From the NCBI GenBank assembly GCA_040839025.1, contig JBFPJN010000001.1, positions 310,001 through 374,000 of the forward strand: a DNA stretch of 64,000 nt, written 5' to 3'. This DNA is from Alphaproteobacteria bacterium LSUCC0719. Its GTDB lineage: Bacteria; Pseudomonadota; Alphaproteobacteria; Puniceispirillales; Puniceispirillaceae. Positions 51,957 to 60,809 of this stretch are shown piece by piece (position 1 is the stretch's first letter; every line of letters begins with the position of its first letter). A model generated the notes under the pieces. The model made no database searches and was not told the DNA's origin. It worked only from the letters and a program-made list of their open reading frames with translations. The position numbers were made by a program, and so were the translations under genes.

Positions 51957-53155
51957 TGGCAAGGCCGCTTGTCATCGGTGTTGACGAGGGCGGGGTGGCG
52001 GCGCTGCCGGAAAAACTGCGATCGCGTCTGGCCGGGATGGATATGATTATCGCCGCGCCCAGATTTCACGCCGACCTTCCGGATGGTCCTGAAATTCAGG
52101 ATTGGCCAACACCATTTTTACATATTTTCAATATATTGAAAGATAACTCTGATAAATCACTTGTGCTTCTTGCTACGGGTGACCCGATGTGGTTCGGCGC
52201 CGGTGCCAGCCTGGTTCGCGAACTGGGGCCAGATGGGTGTGATGTGATACCGGCGGTGTCGGGCATGCAGCTTGCCGCAGCGCGACTTGGATGGCCGCTG
52301 GCCAGATGCGAGGTGGTATCCATCCATGGCCGGCCGATCGACAGGTTGGTTGGTCAGCTGTATCCACGGGCCCGTTTGCTTGTCATTGCGCAGGATGGCA
52401 ACAGCCCTGCCAGGGTCGCCGAAGTGCTGACAGCCAAGGGCTATGGCATGGCGAATCTTCATGTTCTGGCGCATCTTGGGGGGGCTGATGAATGGCGGCG
52501 TGACGGCCGCGCCGACAGCTGGACAGACGACAATGTACCGGACTTTCATATCATCGGCGTTGACTGCCCGGACACAGTGGCGTCTGGGTTTGGTTTAGCC
52601 GCGCCTGACGCAAGTTTCGACAATGACGGCAAGCTGACCAAAAGAGACGCGCGCGCCAGCGCGCTGGCCAAGCTGGCGCCTTTCCCTGGAGCCGTGTTGT
52701 GGGATATCGGCACCGGGTCGGGTGCCATTGCCATAGATTTTCTGCGTCTGGCCGGTTCTGGGCGGGCCTTTGCCATTGATCGCAATAACACCCAGCTTGA
52801 CCGGGCTGTTGCCAACGCGGCGCGTCATGGTGTGACAGGATTGGAACCGGTGGCCGGTGATGCGGTGGATGTGCTGGCCGGGCTGGCAAGGCCCGATGCC
52901 GTTTTCATTGGTGGGGGGCTGGCACCGGCGGTTGTTGCGGCGGCGCAATCGGCGCTGCGGCCCGGCGGTGTGCTGGTGGCGCATGCGGTAACCATCGAAA
53001 GTGAAACAATGCTTGTTGCGGCCTGGCAGCAATCAGGTGGCGACCTGACACGGCTTTCGGTCCATCACGCCGACCCGGTTGGCGGGTTTCATGGCTGGAG
53101 ACCCTTGATGCCGGTCACGCAATGGTGCTGGCACAAACCGGTGGATATGACATGA
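51956..53155 (+). CDS. cobL: Precorrin-6Y C5,15-methyltransferase, decarboxylating (CobL; CbiE-CbiT fusion)
   Basis: A 399-residue bifunctional enzyme. Residues about 1-205 form the CbiE tetrapyrrole methylase (VIGVDEGG, LLATGDPMWFG, VIPAVSGMQLAAARLG). Residues about 220-395 form the CbiT SAM domain (LWDIGTGSGAIAIDFLR). It methylates C-5 and C-15 and removes the C-12 acetate carboxyl. It begins on the cobH stop and overlaps cobI by 4 bp. Residues about 52-73 are encoded by a sharply AT-rich stretch (52106-52180) with atypical codons, although the reading frame and protein motif remain intact. Confidence 0.92.
   Translation: MARPLVIGVDEGGVAALPEKLRSRLAGMDMIIAAPRFHADLPDGPEIQDWPTPFLHIFNILKDNSDKSLVLLATGDPMWFGAGASLVRELGPDGCDVIPAVSGMQLAAARLGWPLARCEVVSIHGRPIDRLVGQLYPRARLLVIAQDGNSPARVAEVLTAKGYGMANLHVLAHLGGADEWRRDGRADSWTDDNVPDFHIIGVDCPDTVASGFGLAAPDASFDNDGKLTKRDARASALAKLAPFPGAVLWDIGTGSGAIAIDFLRLAGSGRAFAIDRNNTQLDRAVANAARHGVTGLEPVAGDAVDVLAGLARPDAVFIGGGLAPAVVAAAQSALRPGGVLVAHAVTIESETMLVAAWQQSGGDLTRLSVHHADPVGGFHGWRPLMPVTQWCWHKPVDMT
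52126..52141. repeat. 16-bp perfect palindrome in an AT-rich patch within cobL
   Basis: TTTCAATATATTGAAA is self-complementary. The 13-mer CAATATATTGAAA (52129-52141) occurs again, in the same orientation, inside the fadB-like gene at 61684-61696. Function unknown. Confidence 0.7.
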
Positions 53156-53859
53156 ACACAGGACGTCTGATCGGCGTTGGCACTGGCCCCGGTGATCCGC
53201 AGCTGGTAACGCGCCGGGCCTGGGCACTGGTGGAATCTGCTGGTGTTGTCGCCTATCCCGCGCCAGATACAGGCGCCTCCTTTGCGCGCGCTATTGTTGC
53301 CGACGCCATATCACCGGATGCCATCGAAATACCGATGATTGTGCCGATGCGCCCTGGACGGGCACCCGCGCAGACGATCTATGATGATGCGGCTGAAACC
53401 ATCGCCGGCCATCTGGCGGCGGGCCGGGACGTCGTGGTGCTGTGCGAGGGGGATCCGCTGTTCTATGGGTCTTTCATGTACCTTCTTGTCAGGCTGCGTG
53501 ACAGCTATCCGGTGGAGATTGTCCCCGGGGTGACAAGCCTGTCCGCCTGTGCTGCCGCGCAGGCCCGCCCGCTGGTGGCGCGAAGCGATGTTCTGAGTGT
53601 TCTGCCCGGCACGATGGATGATGATCATCTGGCAGCGGCGATCAAGGCCGCCGATGCGGTTGCGATCATGAAGGTCGGACGCCATATGCCGCGTTTGCGC
53701 GCCCTGTTACACCGTCTTGGGCTTGCCGATTCGGCCTTGTATACAAGCCATGCCTCGTTACCGCACCAGCAGGCGCTGCCCCTTGCAAAGGCCCCTGACG
53801 AAGCCCCCTATTTTTCGATGATCCTGATCTACAAGGGAGATGATCCATGGATCGGCTGA
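53152..53859 (+). CDS. cobI: Precorrin-2 C20-methyltransferase (CobI/CbiL)
   Basis: A 235-residue tetrapyrrole methylase that adds a methyl group at C-20 of precorrin-2 or cobalt-sirohydrochlorin. Signatures are GVGTGPGDPQLVTRRAW at the N-terminus, CEGDPLFYGSFMYL (about 100-113) and EIVPGVTSLSACAAA. The ATG overlaps the cobL stop by 4 bp, and the end overlaps the cbiG-cobJ fusion by 13 bp. Confidence 0.92.
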   Translation: MNTGRLIGVGTGPGDPQLVTRRAWALVESAGVVAYPAPDTGASFARAIVADAISPDAIEIPMIVPMRPGRAPAQTIYDDAAETIAGHLAAGRDVVVLCEGDPLFYGSFMYLLVRLRDSYPVEIVPGVTSLSACAAAQARPLVARSDVLSVLPGTMDDDHLAAAIKAADAVAIMKVGRHMPRLRALLHRLGLADSALYTSHASLPHQQALPLAKAPDEAPYFSMILIYKGDDPWIG

Positions 53860-55709
53860 CCCCGCCATCAACCGCGCGACCGGTCATTCTGTGCCTGTCG
53901 CAGGCGGGCTTGCTGCTTGCCGGCAAGCTGGCAAAGGCGCTTGATGCCGACATCCATGGTCATGCGGTGCGCTGTCCGCAGGCACCGCATCATTTTGGCA
54001 AGGCCAGGCTTCATATTGCCGATCTGTTCTGCAGTGGACGTCCGATCATCGGCATATGTGCTGCCGGCATTCTGATCCGCGCAGTGGCACCGCATCTGAA
54101 GCATAAAAGTACGGATGCGCCGGTCATTGCGGTGGCGGAGTGCGGGCGGGTCGTTGTTCCCCTCGTCGGCGGACATCATGGTGCCATTACGCTGGCACGG
54201 CGGGTTGCGGAACGGCTTGGTGGCGAGCTGGCCATGACGACAGCGGGTGACGGGCGATGGCAAGTGTCACTTGACGAGCCGCCGCAGGGCTGGCGGCTGG
54301 CAAATGCTGCTGCTGCGCATCGTGTGATGCCGCAATTGCTGGCCGGCGACGGGGCATTCATTGATGGTGACTGTGTTGACGGGCTGAAGGAATGGTTCCA
54401 GCACGTGCCGCGCGGCGATGCCGTGGTGCTGACGGTGACACGGCGCCAGCAGATACCGGCGGAGAACGAGCTTGTCTATTGCCCGCAGGATGTGATGCTT
54501 GGCGTTGGCTGCGCACGTGGCTGTCCGGCGGATGAGTTGATTGATCTGGTGATGCAGGAACTGGCACGGGCGGATATCAACGCGGCGGCCATTGCCGGTC
54601 TTTTCAGTGTCGATCTAAAAGCAGATGAACCGGCATTGCACGCGCTGGCAGACATGCTTGCCGTGCCATTGCGGGTGTTTGACCGTGACAGTCTGGCCGC
54701 ACAGGCACCGCGGCTTGAAAACCCATCGCCGGCGGTGCAGGAGGAAATCGGCATTCCCGGTGTGGCCGAGGCGGCCGCGCTGGCGGCGGCCGGGGACGCC
54801 GGTGTTCTGATCCATCCAAAGGCCAAGTCGCGCCAAGCCACCATGGCACTGGCGCTGGCACCATCGCCGGTTCATCTGTCACGGATGCCGGGTCGAAAGC
54901 CTGGTCGGGTGATGCTTGTCGGTATCGGCCCCGGACAATCTGCTTGGCGGACGCCCGAGGCATCGCAGATGGTGCTTGGCGCGGACGAATTGGTTGGATA
55001 TGGGCTCTATATCGATCTTCTTGGTGCCAACGTGGCCCATATTCCGCGCCGTGATTTCAAGCTTGGCGAGGAGGAGGCGCGCTGTCGCTATGCCCTTGAG
55101 GAAGCCGCGACCGGCAAGGATGTGGCCATCATCTGTTCGGGTGATGCCGGAATTTATGCCATGGGGGCGCTTGTCTATGAACTTCTTGACCGGGCCGAAG
55201 ACCAGGGCGGTGTGTCCGAAGCGGCCCGCCGTGTCAATGTTGTAAGCGCACCGGGCATTTCGGCGCTGCAGGCGGCAGCGGCACGGTCCGGGGCGATTCT
55301 TGGACATGATTTCTGTGCGATCTCCCTGTCCGACCTGCTGACACCGTGGGCGCAGATCGAAAAGCGGATCCATGCCGCGGGGGCCGGGGACTTCGTGGTG
55401 GCGTTCTACAACCCTGTTTCGCAACGCCGCCGAACCCAACTGGCCGCGGCGCGGGATATTCTGATGCATTATCGCGGCGGCGATGTGCCGGTGGTTCTGG
55501 CGTCAAACCTTGGTCGTCCTGACGAGGCCATTCGTTATCGTACACTGGAAAGTCTCGATATCGACGAGGTGGACATGCTGACCACCGTGATGGTGGGGGC
55601 CAGCACATCAAGACAGCTTGATCTTGGTCGTGGTGCGGCGGTTTATACACCACGCGGCTATGCCAAGCATCTCGACGCAGACAGCAACGCAGCGGAGCCA
55701 TCATCATGA
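53847..55709 (+). CDS. cobJ: CbiG-CobJ fusion: cobalt-precorrin-5A hydrolase plus precorrin-3B C17-methyltransferase
   Basis: A 620-residue two-enzyme fusion. Residues about 10-345 are CbiG/CobE-like: GICAAGILIRAVAPHL, VPLVGGHHGAITLAR and the C-terminal CobE fold with GVGCARGCPADELIDLV. CbiG opens the ring-A delta-lactone in the cobalt-early pathway. Residues about 354-600 are CobJ/CbiH, the C-17 methyltransferase that contracts the ring: VGIGPGQSAWRTPEA, ICSGDAGIYAMGALVYEL and FYNPVSQRRRTQL. It overlaps both flanking cob genes, so the segment is translationally coupled. Confidence 0.92.
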   Translation: MDRLTPPSTARPVILCLSQAGLLLAGKLAKALDADIHGHAVRCPQAPHHFGKARLHIADLFCSGRPIIGICAAGILIRAVAPHLKHKSTDAPVIAVAECGRVVVPLVGGHHGAITLARRVAERLGGELAMTTAGDGRWQVSLDEPPQGWRLANAAAAHRVMPQLLAGDGAFIDGDCVDGLKEWFQHVPRGDAVVLTVTRRQQIPAENELVYCPQDVMLGVGCARGCPADELIDLVMQELARADINAAAIAGLFSVDLKADEPALHALADMLAVPLRVFDRDSLAAQAPRLENPSPAVQEEIGIPGVAEAAALAAAGDAGVLIHPKAKSRQATMALALAPSPVHLSRMPGRKPGRVMLVGIGPGQSAWRTPEASQMVLGADELVGYGLYIDLLGANVAHIPRRDFKLGEEEARCRYALEEAATGKDVAIICSGDAGIYAMGALVYELLDRAEDQGGVSEAARRVNVVSAPGISALQAAAARSGAILGHDFCAISLSDLLTPWAQIEKRIHAAGAGDFVVAFYNPVSQRRRTQLAAARDILMHYRGGDVPVVLASNLGRPDEAIRYRTLESLDIDEVDMLTTVMVGASTSRQLDLGRGAAVYTPRGYAKHLDADSNAAEPSS

Positions 55710-56506
55710 CGGTCTTTTTCATTGGTGCCGGACCGGGTGACCCGGAACTGATCACCGTTCGCGGCCTGCGGCTGATCGAACGATGCCAACTTTGCCTGTA
55801 TGCCGGATCGCTGGTGCCGGAGGCGGTTGTCGCCGCGGCGCCGGATACGGCGCGGGTGGTCGATACCGCGTCGCTGACACTTGATGATATCATTGACGAG
55901 ATACGCCAGGCGCACGAGGCCGGTCAGGACGTGGCGCGCGTGCATTCCGGTGATCCGTCCCTCTATGGCGCGATAGCCGAACAGATCAGGCGGTTGAAGG
56001 CGCTTGCGATCGACTATCAGATTGTGCCGGGCGTGTCGGCCTATGCCGCCGCCGCCGCCGGACTGGGAATTGAACTGACGGTGCCTGAAGTGACGCAGAC
56101 GCTGATCCTCACGCGCACCGCGATGAAATCCTCGGCGATGCCGGCTGGTGAGGAGCTGAGCAGCCTTGGCAGGACCGGGGCGACCCTTGCCATCCATCTG
56201 TCGATCCGCAACCTTCGCCAGATCGAACGTGATCTGACCCCCCATTACGGGGCGGACTGCCCGGTGATTGTCGCCTACCGCGTCGGCTGGCCGGATGAAT
56301 CCTACATCCATGCCACATTGTCGACAGTGCGTCAGGCGGTACAGGCCGAAAAAATCACCCGCACCGCGTTGATCTTCGTGGGGCGCGGACTGGCGCAGAA
56401 TGATGAATTTCGGGACAGCGCGCTGTATGACGCCGCGCATGCGCATATCCTGCGGCCAAAGCGCGGGCGCGTGGCTGATGCTGGTTCCGACATGGATGAA
56501 GCCTAG
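55706..56506 (+). CDS. cobM: Precorrin-4 C11-methyltransferase (CobM/CbiF)
   Basis: A 266-residue tetrapyrrole methylase that methylates C-11. Motifs: GAGPGDPELITVRGLRLI (8-25), HSGDPSLYGAIAEQ (about 79-92), VPGVSAYAAAAAGLGIELT and the C-terminal VYRVGWPDES-like segment (IVAYRVGWPDESYI). The start overlaps the previous stop by 4 bp. It is the last gene of the DUF6732-cbiX-cobHLIJM operon and converges on cobB with a 21-bp gap that has no obvious terminator. Confidence 0.93.
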   Translation: MTVFFIGAGPGDPELITVRGLRLIERCQLCLYAGSLVPEAVVAAAPDTARVVDTASLTLDDIIDEIRQAHEAGQDVARVHSGDPSLYGAIAEQIRRLKALAIDYQIVPGVSAYAAAAAGLGIELTVPEVTQTLILTRTAMKSSAMPAGEELSSLGRTGATLAIHLSIRNLRQIERDLTPHYGADCPVIVAYRVGWPDESYIHATLSTVRQAVQAEKITRTALIFVGRGLAQNDEFRDSALYDAAHAHILRPKRGRVADAGSDMDEA

Positions 56507-56527
56507 GCGGTCGTGACCGGATGCGGT

Positions 56528-57820
56528 TCAGGCGATGATATGCGCGTATGACCCGCAGACCGAACCCTCTGCCAATCCGGCGGTGCCAAGATCCCGGCCG
56601 GCCGCATCCTGCATCTGGAATAGCGGTGGGCCCTGCGCTGTGGTCGCTGTTGTGTAGTGAAATTCATGCCCGGTAATGGTGCTTGAATGCGGCCAGATAT
56701 CGACCAGTGGCGTCAGGCTGCGGTAGCCAAGATGCAGTTTGCGTGCGGCGAAGCTTGTCTCGAGGTGAAGCAGGCCAGCCATTGGGTATGACGTGCCGTC
56801 AGCATCGATGATGGTCCTGCCAAGCGTCATGAACCCCCCGCATTCACCATAGATCCGAACACCGCGAGATGCCGCCAGAGACAGACCTTGGTGAAATTGT
56901 CGGGCGGCGGCAAGGGTCGGCAGGTGAAGTTCGGGATATCCGCCGGGAAGAAATATGAAATCGGCATCGGTATCAGGCGTTTCATCTGCCAGTGGCGAGA
57001 AGGGAATGATTTCGGCACCGGCGCCACGCCATCCCTCCAGCATGTGGGTATAGGCAAAACCGAAGGCGACATCACGGGCAATGGCAATGCGCTGGCCGGG
57101 TGCGGTGGGACGGGGCAGGGGTGGTGCGTCCGGTAACGGTCCTGCCGCGGCTATGATGGCATCAATCTCCAGCGACGACTCGACAAGCGCGGCAGCTGAC
57201 TCGATCAGGGGTTCAAGGTCATCATTTGCGGCAAGATCTGCCGCCTGCACAAGTCCAAGGTGGCGTGACGGCACCGCTATCGAGGGTGTCATCGAAAGGC
57301 TGCCGAGATGCGGAATGCCACGTTGCAACAGAGCTTCGACGATCAGCGCTTCATGGCGAGGTGAGGCGACACGGTTCAGCACGACCCCGGCAAGGGTTGT
57401 TTCCGCAGGAAGCTGACTTCTGATGCCGGCGGCAAGCGCCGCCGCCGTCTGCCCCTGATGGCGGGCGTCAAGAACAAGCAGGATTGGCGCGCCAAGGGTC
57501 GCTGCCAGTTGTGCTGTGCTGCCACTGCCGCCATCGGTGCCGTCGAACAGACCCATGACGCCTTCAATGATCAGCAGCTCGCCTGGCCGGGTGACCGCAA
57601 GATGACGGATCATCGGCGGTGGCATCGCGTGGCTGTCGAGAGTGACCGAAGGGGAAAGCGCAGCAGCGCCGAGAAACGCGCTGTCGATATAGTCGGGGCC
57701 GGTCTTGGCAGCGCTGATCGAATGTCCGGCCCGCGCCAGCGCCCGCAGCAGCCCCAATGTCAGCATTGTCTTGCCACTGCCGGAGGTCAGGCCGCCGACA
57801 ACCAGCGCCCGCGACGCCAT
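56528..57820 (-). CDS. cobB: Cobyrinate / hydrogenobyrinate a,c-diamide synthase (CobB/CbiA)
   Basis: A 430-residue glutamine amidotransferase that amidates the a and c acetate chains. The P-loop LTSGSGKTMLTLGLL (11-25) and AAKTGPDYIDSAFL (38-51) form the ATP and substrate site; IYGECGGFMTLGRTI contains the glutaminase Cys. The same enzyme type serves both pathways, using hydrogenobyrinate or cobalt-cobyrinate. Its ATG overlaps the cobA stop by one base. Confidence 0.93.
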   Translation of the reverse strand: MASRALVVGGLTSGSGKTMLTLGLLRALARAGHSISAAKTGPDYIDSAFLGAAALSPSVTLDSHAMPPPMIRHLAVTRPGELLIIEGVMGLFDGTDGGSGSTAQLAATLGAPILLVLDARHQGQTAAALAAGIRSQLPAETTLAGVVLNRVASPRHEALIVEALLQRGIPHLGSLSMTPSIAVPSRHLGLVQAADLAANDDLEPLIESAAALVESSLEIDAIIAAAGPLPDAPPLPRPTAPGQRIAIARDVAFGFAYTHMLEGWRGAGAEIIPFSPLADETPDTDADFIFLPGGYPELHLPTLAAARQFHQGLSLAASRGVRIYGECGGFMTLGRTIIDADGTSYPMAGLLHLETSFAARKLHLGYRSLTPLVDIWPHSSTITGHEFHYTTATTAQGPPLFQMQDAAGRDLGTAGLAEGSVCGSYAHIIA

Positions 57821-58710
57821 TACGCCGTGTCCGACATTGTCCGCACGCCAAGCGGGTCTTCATTGCGCACCGGTTCACCGGCCATCTGGCCAAGCCAGTC
57901 CAGGCACTGGCGCATCAACACGACACGACCGACACAGACAATGGATGGCGCACCTATGCCGCTGTCGGTAATGTCCCGGGGTGCCCTGGAAAGCGTTGTC
58001 TCAAGCACCTGCATATCTTCACGGGTGGCGTTCTGGACGATGGCGACAGGCTCATCCGGGGCACGGCCGGCGGCAATCAGGCGGGCACAGATGTCAGGCA
58101 TATGCTTGATTGCCATATACATCACAATCACCTGGGCGCTGCTGCCAAGCCCCTGCCAGTCTATGGCCGACGGCGTCAGTCCGGTTTTGTCATGCCCGGA
58201 CAGGAAGGTCACGGACTGGTTGACGTCGCGGTGCGTCACCGGAATGCCGGCATAGGCAAGGCCGCCAATACCAGCCGAGATTCCGGGGATGACCCGCAGC
58301 CTGATCCCTGCCTTGACCAATGTCTGGGCTTCCTCGCCGCCGCGACCAAACACGAACGGATCGCCTCCCTTCAGCCTCAGCACCCGCAGATTCTGGCGGG
58401 CAAGCTCGATAAGGCGAAGCGAAATATCACGCTGGCTTGGCGATGGTTTGCCGCCACGTTTGCCGGCATATTCAACCTGCGCGTCGGCACGTGCCCAGTG
58501 TAACAGGGCCGGATCGACCAGCGCATCGTAAACAATGACGTCTGCCTGCTGCAGGGCATTCAACGCATGCAGTGTGATCAGGCCGGGATCCCCCGGACCA
58601 CCACCCGTCATCCATACCCAGCCCGGCTGGAATTCCGGCCAGTCGCGCGCGTCGAGGCGGGGCAGGATGCCCTGATCGCGCTGCTGAGACGTGGTTGGTG
58701 CGTCTGACAT
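57820..58710 (-). CDS. cobA: Uroporphyrinogen-III C-methyltransferase (CobA/SUMT)
   Basis: A 296-residue SAM-dependent enzyme that methylates C-2 and C-7 of uroporphyrinogen III to give precorrin-2. Motifs: MTGGGPGDPGLITLHAL (about 34-50), YAGKRGGKPSPSQ, RLKGGDPFVFGRGGEEA and VIPGISAGIGGLAYAGIPVTHRD. An N-terminal extension of about 30 polar residues precedes the catalytic domain. It lacks the oxidase/ferrochelatase half found in CysG, so sirohydrochlorin formation needs another enzyme. Divergent from cbiD with 141 bp between them. Confidence 0.93.
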   Translation of the reverse strand: MSDAPTTSQQRDQGILPRLDARDWPEFQPGWVWMTGGGPGDPGLITLHALNALQQADVIVYDALVDPALLHWARADAQVEYAGKRGGKPSPSQRDISLRLIELARQNLRVLRLKGGDPFVFGRGGEEAQTLVKAGIRLRVIPGISAGIGGLAYAGIPVTHRDVNQSVTFLSGHDKTGLTPSAIDWQGLGSSAQVIVMYMAIKHMPDICARLIAAGRAPDEPVAIVQNATREDMQVLETTLSRAPRDITDSGIGAPSIVCVGRVVLMRQCLDWLGQMAGEPVRNEDPLGVRTMSDTA

Positions 58711-58782
58711 CTTGTCTGCCCGGTGAATGGTGGATGATATTCTGAATTTTCGGTACTAATCTGAAAGTCGAATTCTAGCAGC

Positions 58783-58817
58783 GGCAGGTTTTCAAGACCA
58801 GTCCGGTTATTCCTGCC
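58783..58817. other. Inverted repeat in the cobA / cbiD divergent gap
   Basis: GGCAGG (58783-58788) and CCTGCC (58812-58817) are complementary, with further imperfect pairing outside (GCGGCAGG and CCTGCCACCGC). The 23-nt loop does not contain a B12 box, so I do not call a riboswitch. It could be an operator or RNA hairpin. Confidence 0.35.
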
Positions 58818-58851
58818 ACCGCGCCAACAAAACCCGACAGGTGTCTGATCC

Positions 58852-59997
58852 ATGAGCCGTCCCGCAACGCGGAAGACAACGCTAGAGACCACACTCCGCT
58901 TTGGCTGGACCACGGGCACCTGTGCCACCGCCGCTGTCAATGCAGCCTACACGGCGATGGTGACAGGGAAATTTCCTGATCGCGTCACAATTGTCACGCC
59001 AAGCGGCAAAAACGCCGATCTTGAGGTGGCTGACAAGGCCACCGGCAATGCCGCCGATGACGCGGCAACTGGGCTGTGGTTTCGTGCCGGCATCGTCAAG
59101 GATGCCGGTGATGACCCCGATGTGACGCATGGCGCGCTGATCCGTGCCACCGTCAGGGCCGGTGCGAAGGGAACGGGGATCAGCTTCCACGGCGGCGACG
59201 GGGTCGGGGTGGTCACCAAGGCCGGTCTTCCGGTGCCGGTTGGCGAGCCTGCCATCAACCCGGTGCCACGCCGGATGATGCGCGAGGCCATTGACGAGCT
59301 TGCCAGCGCCCTGCAGGGACCGCGCGATGTTGAAATCGAGATTTCCGTGCCCGGTGGAGACGCGATCGCGCTGAAGACCTGGAACCCACGGCTTGGGATC
59401 GAAGGCGGCATTTCAATCCTTGGCACCACCGGCGTGGTCAGACCGTTTTCCTGTTCAGCCTGGATTGCCTCGATCCATCGCGGCATAGATGTGGCGCGGG
59501 CCAATGATCTGCCCCATGTGATGGGATCAACGGGCGCGACCTCCGAAGGCTGGGGGCGGGCCCGGTACAATCTGCCGGATATCGCCCTGATCGACATGGG
59601 TGATTTCGTTGGCGGCATGTTGAAATATATGCGCCGCAATCCGGTTCCCAACCTGTCGATCCTTGGTGGCTTCGGCAAGATGGTGAAGCTTGCCCAAGGT
59701 GCCACCGATCTGCATTCCGCCCGCTCGCAGGTGGATTTTGCCGCGCTTGCCGGAATGGCGGAGGTCTTCGGATTTGATCATGACCGCGTTGCAGGTGCGA
59801 ATTCCGTCCTTGAGGTGTCCGGGATGGTGGACAGCATCCAGCGTGCGAAACTTGCCACCGCTGTGGCAGAGGCGGCCCGGGATACGGCGTTGGCCCAGCT
59901 TCAGGGCGCGCCAATGGATGTCGAAGTGGTGATAGTCGGGCGTGATGGTGAGATGCTTGGCCGGGCTGGCAGGCTTGCCGACGGGGTCGGGGAATGA
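58852..59997 (+). CDS. cbiD: Cobalt-precorrin-5B C1-methyltransferase (CbiD)
   Basis: A 381-residue enzyme that methylates C-1 in the anaerobic route, replacing CobF of the aerobic route. The N-terminal LRFGWTTGTCATAAVNAAY (about 15-33) is the CbiD signature. It is followed by HGGDGVGVVTKAGLPVPVGEPAINPVPR and LGTTGVVRPFSCSAW. CbiD is unrelated to the tetrapyrrole methylase fold. It stands first in a two-gene plus-strand run, and its stop overlaps cobK by 4 bp. No cobF or cobG is visible in the window. Confidence 0.93.
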   Translation: MSRPATRKTTLETTLRFGWTTGTCATAAVNAAYTAMVTGKFPDRVTIVTPSGKNADLEVADKATGNAADDAATGLWFRAGIVKDAGDDPDVTHGALIRATVRAGAKGTGISFHGGDGVGVVTKAGLPVPVGEPAINPVPRRMMREAIDELASALQGPRDVEIEISVPGGDAIALKTWNPRLGIEGGISILGTTGVVRPFSCSAWIASIHRGIDVARANDLPHVMGSTGATSEGWGRARYNLPDIALIDMGDFVGGMLKYMRRNPVPNLSILGGFGKMVKLAQGATDLHSARSQVDFAALAGMAEVFGFDHDRVAGANSVLEVSGMVDSIQRAKLATAVAEAARDTALAQLQGAPMDVEVVIVGRDGEMLGRAGRLADGVGE

Positions 59998-60809
59998 CCC
60001 GGCAGAAGGTGAAAACGCTTGTCCTTGCCGGCACGGCAGAGGCGCGCGCGGTCATTGACCGGCTTGTTGCCGATGGCAGATTTGCCATCACCGCCTCGCT
60101 GGCCGGGGCCACGCCGAACCCGGCAGCGCTGCCGGTCGCAACCATCAATGGCGGGTTTGGCGGCGCGGATGGTCTGGCCACCTTCTGTCGTGATCATGCC
60201 ATCGATCTGCTGATCGATGTCACCCATCCCTTTGCTAGGCATATCAGCCGCAATGCACGCCTTGCCTCAGCGGGCACAGGAATTCCCCTGCTGCGGTTCG
60301 AGCGTCCCCCCTGGCAGCCGCTGGAGGGGGATGACTGGCGCAGCTTTACCAGCTGGCAGGACATGGCGGATGCCATCCCTGCCGGCAGCCGGGTATTTCT
60401 GGCCGGCGGCACACAATCCATCGAAATTTTCATGCAGCGGCGTGATATCGCCTTGCTCGCGCGGGCGCTGAATGTCGAGGGCCGCGTCGCGCCTGACAAT
60501 GTGACTTTCATCAATGCCTTGCCATCGACAAGTGTCGAGGCCGAGCGCAGACAATTCATCGAGGCTGACATCACGCTTCTGTGTTGCAAGAATTCAGGTG
60601 GTGAGGCCAGTTTTGCCAAGATCGCCGCGGCGCGGCAGCTTGGTCTGCCCGTCTGGTTGCTGGCGCGTCACAGCGACACATTCGAAGGCGATGGTGGATC
60701 AGACCAGACCATTGCACAAAAACAGCTGGCAAATCTGGAGATTCATGACAGTGTGGAGGCTCTCCTTGTGGCGGCTGTCTCTCGTCTGGACCACCAACGT
60801 GCCGAGTGA
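59994..60809 (+). CDS. cobK: Precorrin-6A / cobalt-precorrin-6A reductase (CobK/CbiJ)
   Basis: A 271-residue NAD(P)H-dependent reductase acting on precorrin-6A. The N-terminal TLVLAGTAEARAVIDRL is the CobK nucleotide-binding loop; DVTHPFARHISRNA and CKNSGGEASFAKIAAARQLGLPVWLL are family motifs. It begins on the cbiD stop with an ATGA overlap. The following 110 bp to the FadB-like gene show no gene; a ribosome binding site (GGGAGG) ends that gap. Confidence 0.92.
   Translation: MTRQKVKTLVLAGTAEARAVIDRLVADGRFAITASLAGATPNPAALPVATINGGFGGADGLATFCRDHAIDLLIDVTHPFARHISRNARLASAGTGIPLLRFERPPWQPLEGDDWRSFTSWQDMADAIPAGSRVFLAGGTQSIEIFMQRRDIALLARALNVEGRVAPDNVTFINALPSTSVEAERRQFIEADITLLCCKNSGGEASFAKIAAARQLGLPVWLLARHSDTFEGDGGSDQTIAQKQLANLEIHDSVEALLVAAVSRLDHQRAE

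Noticed and set aside
58711-58851. Possible cobalamin riboswitch between cobA and cbiD
   Set aside because: The GGCAGG/CCTGCC inverted repeat superficially recalls part of the B12 box, but the conserved box and core motifs are absent on both strands.
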